Shown: piece by piece, positions 1 to 12,263 of the stretch
Numbering within the stretch: the first letter of the stretch is position 1
Layout of the letters: each line of letters opens with the position of its first letter
NCBI GenBank assembly: GCA_021234535.1
Contig: SFZH01000008.1
Location: forward strand, 5,650,897 to 5,714,896
Reading direction: 5' to 3'
Origin: Stichopus chloronotus
Taxonomy: Eukaryota; Echinodermata; Holothuroidea; Aspidochirotida; Stichopodidae
Length of the DNA stretch: 64,000 nucleotides
The notes under the pieces: model-generated
The model's input: only the letters and a program-made list of their open reading frames with translations
Told to the model about the DNA's origin: nothing
Database searches by the model: none
Position numbers and translations under genes: made by a program

Positions 1-660
1 CAGTTCTTGTAGTGTAGTTCCAAGTCCTAAAACAGTAGGAGACAGTTTTTAGATTTTCCTTAAGAGAATCAGGACTCTTGGAATGACCATTCCAATGGTT
101 TCCGTTTTCTTGGAACAATCTTTTGTAGCAGTCTCAAAGATTGATAAAACTGAAACCAGTTTCTCTGCAAGCTGCCATTGATTTGCTGTGAGTGGTGTAA
201 CTGATGAGTGGTCACTTGCAAACTGAACAATTGCCCTCTTTTGCTCCAGTAATCATTGCAACATGTATAGTTTACTGTTCCAGCAGGTGGGTACATCTTC
301 TAGCAAATTGTTCTGAGGCAAATTATTTGCCTGTTGGATGTCTCTTAACTGACTTACAGCCAATGTAGAATGTTTGAAATGTCCTACAATGCGTCTCGAT
401 ACTGCAAACATGTCTGCAACTACACGCTGAGAAAATATGGCATCCCCTAAAACAAGCTGAAGGGTGTGAGCAAAACACCAAGCAGCAGGTACCCCAGCCT
501 TCCTTAACCCACTCTTTGCATTTCCAGCGTTGTCACTAACGAAAAGGTGAACCTTTGATTTATCCACTTTCCAGCTTGTGAGCATATCATTTATTTGCTC
601 ACGGATGGCGTCTCCGGTGTGTGAACCGGGGAAACTGCTGGCGTTAAGAACGGTTTGAAT
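1..660 (-). pseudogene. hAT-family transposase fragment (ZBED-like), with nonsense mutations
   Basis: Read on the minus strand from about 660 to 1, one frame gives VLNASSFPGSHTGDAI, then KVHLFVSDNAGNAKSG, AWCFAHTLQLVLGDAI, and CWNSKLYMLQ. After a TGA at 253-255 the same frame continues with LLEQKRAIVQFASDHSS and IGMVIP, and is stopped again by TAA at 49-51. DNA/SDNAGN, the C..H (CFAHTLQL) motif and the W-S-Y region are hallmarks of hAT transposases. The first stop sits where an Arg (CGA) would be expected, consistent with CpG decay. It is broken on the right by a tandem-repeat element and runs off the left edge. Not a functional gene. Confidence 0.85.
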
Positions 661-663
661 ACA

Positions 664-892
664 TGGTTATATTACAACAAACATGAATTATTCACATGAC
701 AAGTATAAGATCAACTGCAGTTATTTTTCTTGATACACCACAAGCCTCTAACCCAAAATGACCTTTATTATAGTGACCTAAAATGAACGTGACATTTGAC
801 GTCCACCAAAAGCAATAGGGATCACCTACCCAGGCCATACAACCCACACATCAAGTACAGTATGAGTATGACATCAGTCAACATTATCTCTG
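664..892 (-). mobile_element. A1 tandem-repeat element, 3'-side fragment
   Basis: Nearly the same sequence as 3190-3400 (motifs attattcacatgacaagt, ttttcttgatacaccac, aatgacctttatt, accaaaagcaatagggatca). It lies exactly between the hAT transposase scrap and the gag scrap, with both ends abrupt, so it is truncated. Orientation is minus, judged by the tgacctt direction. Confidence 0.7.
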
Positions 893-1400
893 AGCTCCAA
901 GAAACACACAGTAATCAATGCTGCTTCTAGTCTTGCCTGTTGTAATAGTTGAGTCAAATAACTCAACCTTACCTCATCTGAACTCAGCTTGTCTGCCATG
1001 TTTACCTCAAAATTCTTCGTAAACGACCAGAATGTTCTTGGGTCTCCATCGTATGGTGGAATTTCTGCCTTAGGTAATTCCAACGCTAATTTGAAACTCA
1101 ATTTCCTCTTTTCACTTTTTCAATGCTTCCTCCCTCTCCTCAGTATAATGCTTTTGGCATTCCAACATCCAGCTTGCTGCTTGCTCAAATGCTTCATCAG
1201 ACAACAGCCCAATCAGATCAGCATGAACCTCTTCCGTTGCCTCAAATTGGCGCTCTGCCTTTTGCAAATTTTCCTTTATCGACTCTGCGATAATTTCTTC
1301 CTTGTTACAAGTAACTTTCAACACACTCAAAGTCCTCGTAAGTTGACCCTAAGTTATGATTCCTCCTCAATGTTTTTGCTTCCTCCATCCTTTCCGACAT
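893..1400 (-). pseudogene. BEL/Pao-like gag fragment (DUF1759-type), frameshifted
   Basis: On the minus strand a start at 1400 gives MSERMEEAKTLRRN. After a frame change come GQLTRTLSVLKVT and a charged helical stretch, then after another frame change ALELPKAEIPPYDGDPRTFW and SDEVRLSYLTQLL. The 'LPK.EIP.(F/Y).GDP..(W/F)..F' motif is the signature of the capsid-like region in Pao/BEL retrotransposons. At least two frameshifts and the truncation at 893 make this a relic. I give no reconstruction. Confidence 0.7.
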
Positions 1401-1404
1401 TGTG

Positions 1405-1985
1405 AAATATGATTGAAAGCACTCCAATTTGATTGTTAAGAAACCTTGTTCTGCTACCAGCTGTTCCTCTGGATATTGATATTATCCAAATAAATGACAG
1501 AACAGATGGTTTTTTATTTTCTTCATTTTTTTTATAAAACCCATTAACATTCCAATGCATGAAATATAATGACACCTTGTCTATCTGACCCCATGACCCC
1601 CCATACCAAGACTATCTCCCTGGACAACTTATTGGAGGCCCCTCACACTAGAAGTTACACACTAAGTTACAAATGCAGTACTGTAGGGAGCAATCCCATT
1701 GAGTTAACTGTGTGCAACGGAATCAAAAACTGCCATTGCACAATGTAGCCATATGCATTTGTACGGTAGTTTATAATAACCACAATAATGGTTTTTAGAC
1801 TATTATTGTTTTATAGTGAAAAATTATCCCTTCCTCTCAATTGATAAGCATTAAATTTCACAGGGTTGTGAATCTGTTAATAACAGACAACCTTATCAAG
1901 TTTAAAACAAATCTGACCCACGGATAAAGAACTATGGCAGTTTTAACATTTTTTATGTTTTACCCCATAAACCTCATTAATATGC
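1405..1985. other. Unassigned; possible LTR-retrotransposon leader
   Basis: No coding motif seen. On the minus strand TGGTAGCAGAACAAGG (1444-1459) lies just upstream of the gag start and could be a tRNA-primer site, but no LTR end was found. Confidence 0.3.
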
Positions 1986-1987
1986 AA

Positions 1988-2172
1988 GATTTGGACACCA
2001 AAAACAATAGGGATCATCTACTCAATATGGGCAACCTACATGCCAAAAATGAATTACTCAGAGTTACCCTTCTTGAGATAGAGTGTTTACAAGCAACCGT
2101 CACACACACACACATACATACACACACACGACATCAGGACTGCATAGATTCCCCTGCCTACGGCAAGGAATC
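1988..2172 (-). mobile_element. A1 tandem-repeat element, 5' end fragment
   Basis: The right end is the A1 5' hairpin (2147-2172, gattcccctgcc..ggcaaggaatc), preceded on the + strand by a (CA)n tract and about one and a half repeat units. The left side is truncated near 1988. Confidence 0.7.
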
Positions 2173-2802
2173 AAAAAACAACATGGGGTATAGCCAGTTA
2201 GCGTGGCCTACGGCCACATAAGAATCATCGTGATTACTTTACTTAAGATCTTTTTTCCAAGTTTGTTGTTAACTAGCCAGTCACAACTCGTGACACATTT
2301 AATGCAAAATGTGGCTATCACGTTTAGGCCCTAATCACGTTGTTCAGTCAAAGGTATTTCCCCTTGACTTTGTGTTACGATCAAACGAAGCGCCTCAATC
2401 ATAACTCCCGCTACGTTCAATGCAAGTTTTGTGTGTAAAAATCTCGCAAGCACGCACGCAGTTCAATGCAATTTTCCCACTGATTTTGCGTTATACAATA
2501 ATCAATTCAAACGAAGTATTTCCAGACACTCGTTGTCCGGCGGTGGCTGTTAGGCTTCACTCGTGACCAATTCATTTCACGAGGTAAATAAATTAAGGTC
2601 CTTTCAGGCTTTGCTTTTCCTCCTTTTTAAACTGGGGGAATTGTAAATTTGTAATAGTCACCAAGCTTTTTTATCTTTTGTATGGTTGTACAGAAAATGG
2701 AAGTAGAAAAAAAAATTATGTTAGCTAACTTAACACTGTTAGCCTAACATTAAGCCTACGTTGAAACCAAAAGGTCGGAGACCAGCAGTAGCATGACTTG
2801 CG
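2173..2802. other. No gene seen
   Basis: Non-coding. GTGGCC TAC GGCCAC at about 2198-2212 is a short palindrome. No recognised motif elsewhere. Confidence 0.4.
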
Positions 2803-3084
2803 TAGTGACTATGACAAGCGGTCCTGTATTTTTTAATGTTTTATTTTTACACGTTTACTGAATGTATATATTCATCGATAACTTGAAGGAATAAATGTGA
2901 AGGCACTGTACATCTATGCAGACATAGCTCGAGGGGTGATAAATGCCCGATCACACTGTGATACAGTGTAAAGTTACTTGAAAACGCGTTGATAGGGAAA
3001 ACATCGGATCGGATATCCGCCGATGTTGTGGAAAAAACATCGGAAATCGGATCGGCAGTAAAAAACCACATCGGTTAGGCCCTT
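2803..3084. mobile_element. Truncated copy of the 711-bp hAT MITE
   Basis: Closely matches 41188-41469, including the long shared stretch around 2870-2960, the ATCGG-rich subterminal motifs (2998-3060) and the terminus atcggttaggccc. The left half of the element is missing. Confidence 0.75.
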
Positions 3085-3148
3085 GACCTGTCTACACACG
3101 CCTGTATACACACACCTGCAAAGTGACAGTCATCACAACTCATAGAAA

Positions 3149-4664
3149 TAACCAGAAAGCCAAAAGGCTTTGTGATTCCTTGCTACATAGTTATGTTATA
3201 ACAAACATGAATTATCCACATGACAAGTATAAGATCAACTGCAGTTATTTTTCTTGATACACCACAAGCCTTTAACCCAAAATGACCTTTATTTTGGCGA
3301 CCTGAAATGTGACATTTGACGTCTACCAAAAGCAATAGGGATCACTTACCCAGTATGGCCAACCCACATATCAAGTATGACATCAGTCAACATTACCCTC
3401 ATGGAGTTATAGTGTTGGTACGGTTTGACCTCGGGTGACCTCAAACGACCTTTGACCACCACCACAAACAAGAGAAGTCTTCTACTTAGTATATACAATC
3501 TACACATCAAGTAAGACATCAGTCAAGGTTAGACTCCTGGAGATATTGCATTTACACATTTTTTCAGTTTGACCTCTGGTTACCTCAAATGAACCTTGAC
3601 CTCAATCAAAACAATAGAGATCTTCTGTCCATTATTACCAACCCACACACCAAGTATTACATCAGTCATGGTTGCTCTTCTGGACATACTGTGTTTTCAA
3701 GTTTATTACAGTTTAACCTCTAGTGACCTCAAATGACCTTTGCCCCTCACCAACAATGATAGGGATCATCTAATCAGCATGACCAAGCAACACACTAAGT
3801 ATGACATCAGTCACACTTATCCTCTTGGAAATATTGTGTTTACAAGGTTTTCACAATTTCACCTTTGGTGACCTCAAATGACCTTTGACTTCCAACAAAA
3901 TCAAATGGAGTGTTCTACTGACTATATACAATCCACGCAAGTATGACATCAGTCACAGTTGCCCTTCTGGAGATACTGTGTTTAAAAGGTGTTCACGATT
4001 TGACCTCTGATGACCTCAAATGACTGACGTGGACCAAAAACAAAAGGTATCATCTACACAATATGAACAACCCACGCACTATGACATCACTCCTAGTTAC
4101 TCTTCTGGAGATATTGTGTTAACAAGGTTTTTACAGTTTGACCTCTGATATTGTGTTTAAAATTTTTTTCAGTTTGAGCTCTGGTGACCTCAAATGACCT
4201 TTCACCTCCACCAAAAAGAATAGAAATCATCTACCTACTATGACCAACAAACACACCAAGTATGAAATCAGTCACAGTTACTCTTCTAGAGATAGTGTGT
4301 TTACAATGTTTTCACATTTTGACCTCTGGTGACCTCAAATGACCTTTGACCTCCACCAAAAACAATAGGGGTCATCTACTTAATATGACCAACCTACACA
4401 CCAAGTATGACATCAGTCACAGTTACCGTTCTTGAGATATCATGTTTACAAGGTTTTCACATCTAGTGACCTGAAATGACCTTTGACAGCCACCAAAAAC
4501 AATAGGGATCATCTACTCACTATGACCAACCCACACAGTAAGTATGAGATCAGTCATGGTTACCCTTCTTGAAATATCGTGTTTACAACAAGCGTCACAC
4601 ACACACGCACACACACACACGACATCAGGACTGCATAGATTCCTTTTGCCTGTTGCAAGGAATC
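3149..4664 (-). mobile_element. A1 composite tandem-repeat element, complete
   Basis: In element orientation it starts with a hairpin (4638-4664, gattcc..aaggaatc) and a TG microsatellite (4590-4622 as CA on +). It then has roughly 143-bp units (TGACCTC AAATGACCTTTGACC core at about 3730, 3873, 4013, 4186 and 4331), and ends with GCAAGGAATCACAAAGCC tttt GGCTTTCTGG at 3183-3151. Both terminal structures are intact. No coding capacity, so non-autonomous. Confidence 0.85.
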
Positions 4665-7600
4665 AAAAACATGAACATATATTTCTATAATCAAAACTTC
4701 ATGATGCCAACATTCTGCTACTTCAAACTTTTAATCTTAACATTTTTAAGTGGCTAGGATCAATGCACAAAAAGGAACAATATTTTAATGTTTCTTGCAA
4801 AAATCTGAAGTCCAACACTAACAAAAAATTGTTTGTAGTAATATGGAAATAAGACTCGCTGCACATGGTTGCGCTATTCACTATACACCCACGTTAGGAC
4901 ACATTACTTAAAATTTTCAGGTTTCTTTTAACCAGACTTTTTAGGACATTTCAACTTCACAAATGTATGTCGTATTGTTTGCTTGGACATGTAGAACATT
5001 TTTGTGTTGCCTATATTCAAGCTAAAATAGTTCTGTTTTCCCATATAGATGTGTGTAGGCCCTGATGTCATTCCAGGTTATATATTTCTGTAGCTCTAAG
5101 TACTATTAAACATCAGCCAGGTTAAGATTTAATACCTCTGCAACTAGCTTACAAACAGAGCCAGTATTTGGCGAAACTAGTTTGTCATCACAAATAGGCA
5201 TGTTAGCAATACTATACTTATGTAAAGCAGTAGGTTTTATGCTATTTTAGGTGTCTGTGTTAGGAATACTTTGTATCAATCATGTTAAGTTCAATGAAAT
5301 TTTCGATATTGTTCTGTCCCTAGCCTCTGGGCTAAGGTGCAAGTAACCTTCATACAACAGCACGGTCAATAAAATACATTGTAGCAATGCAAGTTACAGT
5401 TGGAAATAACGTCAAATGTTTTGCTTTTTGTTCTTTCATGGTTAGCAAAATGTTGAAGCTTATCGCTGGGAAATTGAGAAGATTTTACGTAGGGCCGAGA
5501 GACAAAGAGATTGAACTACTTTTGTAATGCACAACTTTTGGGCCATAACTCTTTAATTTGTAATCGGACTGAAAAAATAGTTGGCAGGTATGATACATGG
5601 TAGGCATCAAAAACACACACACATACAACACCCCACAATACAATGGTCAGGATTTCATCAAAACCAAAAATGAATTATTTTCTTTAACTTACACTAAAGA
5701 TTGAATGTAAATGAATGATTTGGGATACATGATTGGTAAGAGGTATTTATCCATTCTTTTTTATCGTGTAAGAAATCCATGTGTATATGAACAAAAGTAC
5801 TGATGCCAAAGTTGGTACCACTAAGTGCAAAAAGCACCAATGCTGATTTTTGCTGATATCGTCCAACCCTAGCAAACATGTTACACCAGTGAACATGCAA
5901 TAAGTTACACAACCTGAGCAGGTTTTCATTACCCTGTGACTTATAATGTACCAAATAGTCCAAATAGCAACAATGTGATTGGTATGCCATTTAAGTAAGT
6001 GACCCTTTAATGAATGTTTGTACAGAGGGGATGATTGTATTACACTGTATCATAACACATGGCGAGTGAACAAAGACACTTGTGTTCACTGAATAACATC
6101 CATCAATAACCTTAGTAACTTAGTTCATTATATCAACAATTACAAAGCCCACTGTTATCCATGTGATTTTTTTGTTTTAACACTTCACTGTGACATTTTC
6201 TTTTTGTCACGTATAAGACTTTGTGGTGGGAGTTTGCATATATTGTAATAACTACCACCAAATGTTACTGTTCACTTAAATTTTCACTGTGTCACAATCC
6301 AAAATACAAACAATTGCTCTACACTCAATCTAAACTTGGACAGTACCGAACAGTAACCAACAAAATGGATGAAATCACAGGCACGCTTCAGTGCGATACC
6401 ACATAGACAGAAACTTAATATTTTATACCTTGCTAGTAAGTTCATGCAACATATACTTCTAACAATAAACAAGCATTAACTAGTTGTACTAGATCTAGTT
6501 TTCCGTGATTTTTTTGTTATTTGAGATTTACCAAGTACAAGGAATAATTTTTCTTTGATCTTTTCAAACTATTTTTAAACATACATTATTAATCATCACT
6601 TTAAATGAAGGATTCCAATTGCTATGCACAAAGAGCATCGGCCAGGTGGCAGTTTCGGTCATCAGCAAAGGTTAACTGTGAGCAGCACTGCATATCGGCT
6701 TCGGCACAACAACCATTGCCATTGCTTATTTTGAGTCCTGACACATCACACTTTTATCCATGTCTATAACCAACTGAGGAAAAGCTTAAAAAAATTCAGG
6801 GCTTATTTTTTTTTTGGCGCGCTGGCGCTCCCAAAACTCAACTAGCGCGCAGTCACACTCCTTAATTCCTGCGGGAGAGCAATAGACCACGTTCCTAAAT
6901 AAAATGCATTAGTAACAGGCAAGAGTTGATACCCTCACAACAACACTGAAATAAAGTTCGCTTCTTATCTGTATTTTTGACAAATTATGCGGCCTGTTTG
7001 TCAATGCTCGTAGAATTGCACCCTTAATGTAGTGGTCATCTTTCCACACACGATCTTCTTGAAGCAGCGTGGCTTCTACAGTCCTTTTACACACTGGAAC
7101 CATTGGGGAATTCTTGCACTTGAAACGGACGAATACGCACACTTAAGGCCCATTGACGTTGTTCGCCACGTGCGTCAGATATCAGACTTGACTTTCGTTG
7201 CTTTCAAGTTTCATGCACAGGTACAGTTGAGATGTATGTGTGCCTACCTACAGTGAATACGTAAGCATTGCTTTTATGAAACTAAAACTCAAAGCAAAAC
7301 ACAAGAGAGCCTACACACCCTTCTTAAGTACAGGTAATATAAGGTAGGATGTGAAACAGGCTGGCGATTATTTGCTGGTTTTGTATTTCCTGGTTATAAC
7401 GTGAATCCTGTAAGAGACTTGGGCTACCGTAACTTTTGTTATGGCCTAATCTGAGAAAGTTTCAGTGAGTCAATTGGTATTAATTGTGTTGTGATAAGCT
7501 TATTTTGAGATATTGCTACGAAAAAGATAGCAGAACAAAGACCGCCCAATTTGTTTGGGGGAACTGTTTAAGTGTGACCGATAGTTTATTCTCGACGCAT

Positions 7601-8837
7601 TATGAAGTTATTAAACAGGCTGATAAACCCTGTTTTGAATGAAAGCATATAAACACAAAGCATGGGGAGAAAATAAATGACAAAACTTCAGTGGTTGGTG
7701 CTTGAATATGTGTTTAACATTAGGACGAATTACAGGTTTAAACGGCCAATCGTTTGTGTAAATGTTCAAATGTGACAACCTGAATACAAATCACTAGGCA
7801 ATTAGTCTGAGAGAAAAGCTAGTGTTACTGTTTTCATTATATCCTTGGGTGCATGCTTTCTTAATGAGTACTTGCAGAATCCTGTAATGCCCTTTTCCCT
7901 ACAATCATTTTGCCATCATCCCTTACGTCTGCCGCCCGTGCTGCCCTTCACTTTTCCTCAGGCTCGTAGTTCAAGGGGGGCCAAGACGTCCCTGATATTT
8001 TTTTTTTGCCGCCTCCTAGAGAAGTTGGATCTTGCCATTGACTTATTTATTTGTACACATTTGCCCCCCCCCCCCCCCGGAACTGAATAAGTTTTTATGC
8101 CCAATTTGGTCCAGCTCCAGTACATTGTCTACCTCTGGGCATGGAATTTCATACTACTTGCACAATGTACAACAAATATCATACTAAGATACTAATACAG
8201 CTTTTCATAATTCACTTAGAGGGTAGAGTTACACAGAGGCAGTACTGCATGAGGCAAACAAAACAAAGTACATACAGTTCATTTCATTGATTTATATTCC
8301 TTGCTGAAACTTCACTTTAATCAGAATAACAAATGATGTGTTGTGTATTTCTTGAATACAAAAAAGATAAAGTAATTGTGCAGAGATTTTTGAAGCAGTA
8401 TAGGATGAAGCCAACAAAACCAAATAGTTCATCCAATCTGTTTCAATGATATATTACCTGTGGAAACTGTTTCACCTTGAATCCAAATGATAAAGGATGT
8501 GTTGCATATTTCTAGATCAGAATATTAATGTATTCAGCCGAGACACATCTATTGTTTTATTTTTTCTTTTTGCTGAATTATCAGTACATAACAAATCTTG
8601 AGTGAAATTTGAATCACAAATCAGGATAACTCCTTTTTGATGGGGAACAATGCACAATAAGGTTCAATTTGTGGTGTCGAGAGGGCATTTGATCTCTGCC
8701 AGATACCTCCCCTTGACAACAGTGGTTGGAAGGGGAATGAATCCGCAACCAGTGATTGCAGATACAAAATCTCCACAAATACTGTAGGCAGTACATTGCT
8801 AGTAGCGATATTTAAGTTAACCAATTACACCAATTTG
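4665..8837. other. No gene recognised
   Basis: AT-rich, with only short open frames of random character. A poly-T/GC patch lies at 6805-6850 and a homopolymer C run near 8064-8078. A short open stretch at 7032-7256 has no recognisable motif. Confidence 0.4.
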
Positions 8838-9004
8838 AATTTTGCACATATTGAGGAGAGTAAATTGCTCTCCTCGAAAAGCTCCAGGAGAGCAAAGAAG
8901 CATTTATGCTTTCCCAAGCCTTGTATCAAGGAGAGCTTATTTCAAGCATTTACAATCCCAGGAGAACAATTCAGTGCTCTCAGTGATTTAAAAAAAAAAA
9001 AGGG
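8838..9004. repeat. GGAGAG-rich palindromic repeat
   Basis: A perfect hairpin GAGGAGAG (8853-8860) / CTCTCCTC (8868-8875) is followed by further ggagag and ctctc copies and by AAGCAT TT ATGCTT, ending in an A-run near 8990. It looks like a small decayed MITE. Confidence 0.4.
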
Positions 9005-9662
9005 CTGAAGGTGCTGATAACAGTATGTACTACCTTGTCTGTTCCTGCCCCCAAAGAGTGTCACAAAGTACCGTGTGCTCGGTCCTTGTTCTCATGTGAC
9101 AAAGTTTGTATGTCACAGGTGCAACCCTGTTCGAAAAGACAAAACAAAATACAGTTTGAAAGTATCAAAGCAAATATCATCGTAGATAAGCCATTCACAA
9201 CACAGCTTTTATATGTCGTCTACTGCTTGTGTTTACAGAGAGTGAATCTGATTGGTTCGATTATTCAGTCACTATCCCAGGGTTGCAAACGCAATATGTT
9301 GCTACATTGCACAGCATGCTGGACTCTCACACATGCTGTATTGAATATGTACACTGTTACTATGTACACTGTACAGCAGTTGTATTGCATCCTAAGCTAT
9401 GATCGTAATTTGTGATTACCTGCACATATTCGTATCTTCATTTGTATTTTCCTCTAGAAGGAAAATGTCGGCCAAGGGCTTGTATGACTTTATTAGTAAA
9501 AGAAAACGCCAACTGATGAGGGGAGAGGGGTGGCAACTGCAAGTGATATCAGTGACACGCAGGAACTGCCAGAAGTTAACTGCAAATGGTAAGCAGTACC
9601 AGCACTGTAGGCAGCAGTTCTGTGACAATGATTCCACCAATTCCGAAGAGTTTAAAAGGGCG

Positions 9663-9867
9663 CCCAGTGCGGGGGCCCACTGCAGATTTTGGAAATCCCT
9701 CGCAAAAAAATTGGAGGGATGAGATCCCTCCTTGATTTTGAAAATCCCTCTCGAACAAAAAATCATGGGAGGGATGAAGTCCCTCTCTGATTTTGAAAAT
9801 CTCTCCCAAAATTTTTTCTGGCAAGGGAATTCCCTCCCGGTTTTAATTCCTTAGTGCTAGCACTGGG
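9663..9867. mobile_element. 205-bp MITE-like element with CCCAGTGC ends and internal ~54-bp tandem units
   Basis: Inverted termini CCCAGTGC (9663-9670) and GCACTGGG (9860-9867). Between them are three units starting near 9684, 9735 and 9790, each gattttgaaaatccctc followed by gggaggga-like sequence. Confidence 0.55.
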
Positions 9868-9989
9868 ACACCCTGCACCCAATTCAGCATTGGCCACAGG
9901 ATTACTGTTCAAAGTGTACATTCACTCCTACAGCACAACACTGGAAAGGGGCACAGGGTTTCATGCTATCCTCTAACCTAAAACTTAGT

Positions 9990-10550
9990 ATTATATTTGC
10001 AATGTATGACAAAGTGTCCCAACAATTTTGTCCAAGATTGTAGCTCCACAGAGAAGTTGCAAAGGAAATTAGGAAAACCCTGAGTGAAAATCCATTGGAA
10101 TTTTGTTTATATCTATTACTGTTTTTGAGATAACTTTTCAAAGTATAATAAAAATGCAAAAGAGAGGACGTCGAGTGTTGTACAGCTTCAGTTTTTCCAA
10201 TGTTTATTTATATATTGCCTCTTAATTACCGAGTTTCACACTGATAAGTGATGTCAATATTTTTGAAAAAATACTCTCTTTCCAAAATAAAACCCTCTGG
10301 ATACATAAAATTCCCAACTTACCTTGAAATAAAGGTTGAGTAAACAAACGATTTACATAAGACATATCATAGCAGTCCATCTTTTGATGTCACAAATTTG
10401 CATACTTAGCCATTGTTTAGTCATAATGCAGCTGTGAGATACTAATTGTCTGTATGTCAATCTTTGAAGAATTTTGTGGCTATTTTTGTCAAGGATTAAT
10501 GCACCTAATACTCCAAAATATCTGTCATGTCACACAACCTTAAATTACTT
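9990..10550 (+). repeat. Dispersed repeat, copy 1 (partner at 26190-26730)
   Basis: Collinear with 26190-26730: shared segments include tactgtttttgaga-like, gcctcttaattaccgagttt/tatctcttaattaatgggttt, and cacactgataagtgatgtcaatattttt. Diverged, same orientation. Confidence 0.55.
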
Positions 10551-11985
10551 TCATAAAAAAAATGATGGGGGGTCAAGCTTGGTCCCAAAGCCAAAAAATC
10601 AAATTTTTTTCAAGTGACCCTTGGCCTTATCATCACCTTCAACGAGCTTGACAATTTTTTTTTTCATTAGCTCTGACCCCTATTTATGTTTAGTTAAAAT
10701 TTCATCTTGCCAAATTAGTTTTGAATTTGGGTAGAAGGTAGTCACTGCCATATCCACCTTGTACAGTAATGTATGTAATATATGCTTCAGATACCATGTA
10801 CAGAATATACACTACTTTTGTAGTACACATGACCTGATATCATGGCCTGTTTAATTACAATTTCAAGCACATATAAGTGATTCTACTGTTTGTATTAACT
10901 TTTGAAATAACAGTTTAACCAACCTACAATTTTCATTGAACTATTAAGAGGTACAGTACAATATGCACTATATAGCCACGTACAGTTTACAGAGCATACT
11001 TTTAACTCCAAACCTTAAGTTTGTACGTCCTTTCTATACTGCAATAATAGTTGAAAGCCTATGTAATCAATAATCTTCAATAAACTACAGAGAAGTCATC
11101 TCCTGGCAAATTTGCTACAATTTTCTAAAAGACCAAGGTGTAAAAGTGTGGGATGCCCGGTGTAGCATGTTCTGAGCTACATTCAACAATTTGCAGATAA
11201 ATGAAATATCTAGCAAATCAAAGGAGCTGTTGTGCACATTACAGACTTGTGGAAATTGTTTAAGTTATTTTTATGTTGCACTTGAAGAAGTGTGATGAAC
11301 ACTAATAACACATACTAGCTCTTGGGACATACTCGTGGTACATGTTCTACTGACTACTGTACACTGCTTTGTGAGATTATGCATTATTGATCAAATTCAA
11401 ATGATTTTTTACATAAAAATGGAGAAAAATCCCTCCTTGAAATTTTAACCAGAAACAGAAATGGGATAAGAGAGAGCTGTCGGTAGAAAAATGTTGTGTT
11501 TGTGGAAGGTGATAAACAAGGTCAATGGTCAACCTGAATAATACCACAAGTTTGGTTTGGGGGCTCTAGGACCATGTTTGACCTCCTACCATTAGACACA
11601 AAGTTATTTGAAGGAATTCTCCACAATCGCTTCTTGTGTCTCTTAAAAAGATGCCAACATTATTGTAGGCAAGTCATTGTTGTTATTTACAGGAAACCTC
11701 TCAAAGAATTCGAAAAATGAATTATTTTAGTAAATATTCAAGGTACGAGCCTTCTAGATTGAATATTGCTACTGATTTTTATCCAAAGCTGTGGGTTGCA
11801 GTACTGTTCTGATCTCTTATTTGGTGATAAAATCTTAGTTTCACTAGGGAGTGGCATACACCTATACCTTTCAAAGCATTGTTCAGAGCTATCTATTAGT
11901 TGACTTAAATAACATTGCTCTGTAAATGACATACAACTGGTACCAACGAATAAAGGATAGAAATACCTTTGAGCTAATTACACAG
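10551..11985. other. No gene seen
   Basis: AT-rich, no recognisable motif on either strand. Confidence 0.4.
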
Positions 11986-12263
11986 TCTACCTTCCCTCAC
12001 TTTTTCAGTGTTGTATCTTTTTTTTCTGGCGAGTTATAGGCTATCAAACATGACCAAAATGGGATGCGCACAACCTGCGCATGAAAAGATGGGCCAGGGC
12101 CATAACTCCCAAATGGTGGAACTAAGTTTAATGAAAGTTTCAGCAAAATCTGAGTTGGTGCCTGACAGACCTATTTGTTGAGTTGGCCGAGAATGACCCA
12201 TAGGTGATCTTTTCCCCTATTTTCTCTTCCCTGAAACACTGAAAAAGAACAAAGGTAGATGAC
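11986..12263. mobile_element. Possible MITE with ~28-bp imperfect inverted ends
   Basis: Left end tctacctt...ctttttcagtgtt and right end aacactgaaaaag...aaggtaga are inverted copies. Nested inside are a second pair (gagttat.ggc / gccataactc) and TGCGCA caacc TGCGCA. No convincing target duplication. Confidence 0.45.

Noticed and set aside
1444..1459. Primer-binding site of the gag relic
   Set aside because: The position fits, but no adjacent LTR end and no verified tRNA match, so not listed as a feature.
3149..4664. CRISPR-like or satellite array
   Set aside because: Units are contiguous with no unique spacers, and the array is enclosed by terminal hairpins as a dispersed element. The context is animal DNA.
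7032..7256. 75-codon open frame on +
   Set aside because: An overlapping open frame exists on the other strand and neither shows a recognisable motif.
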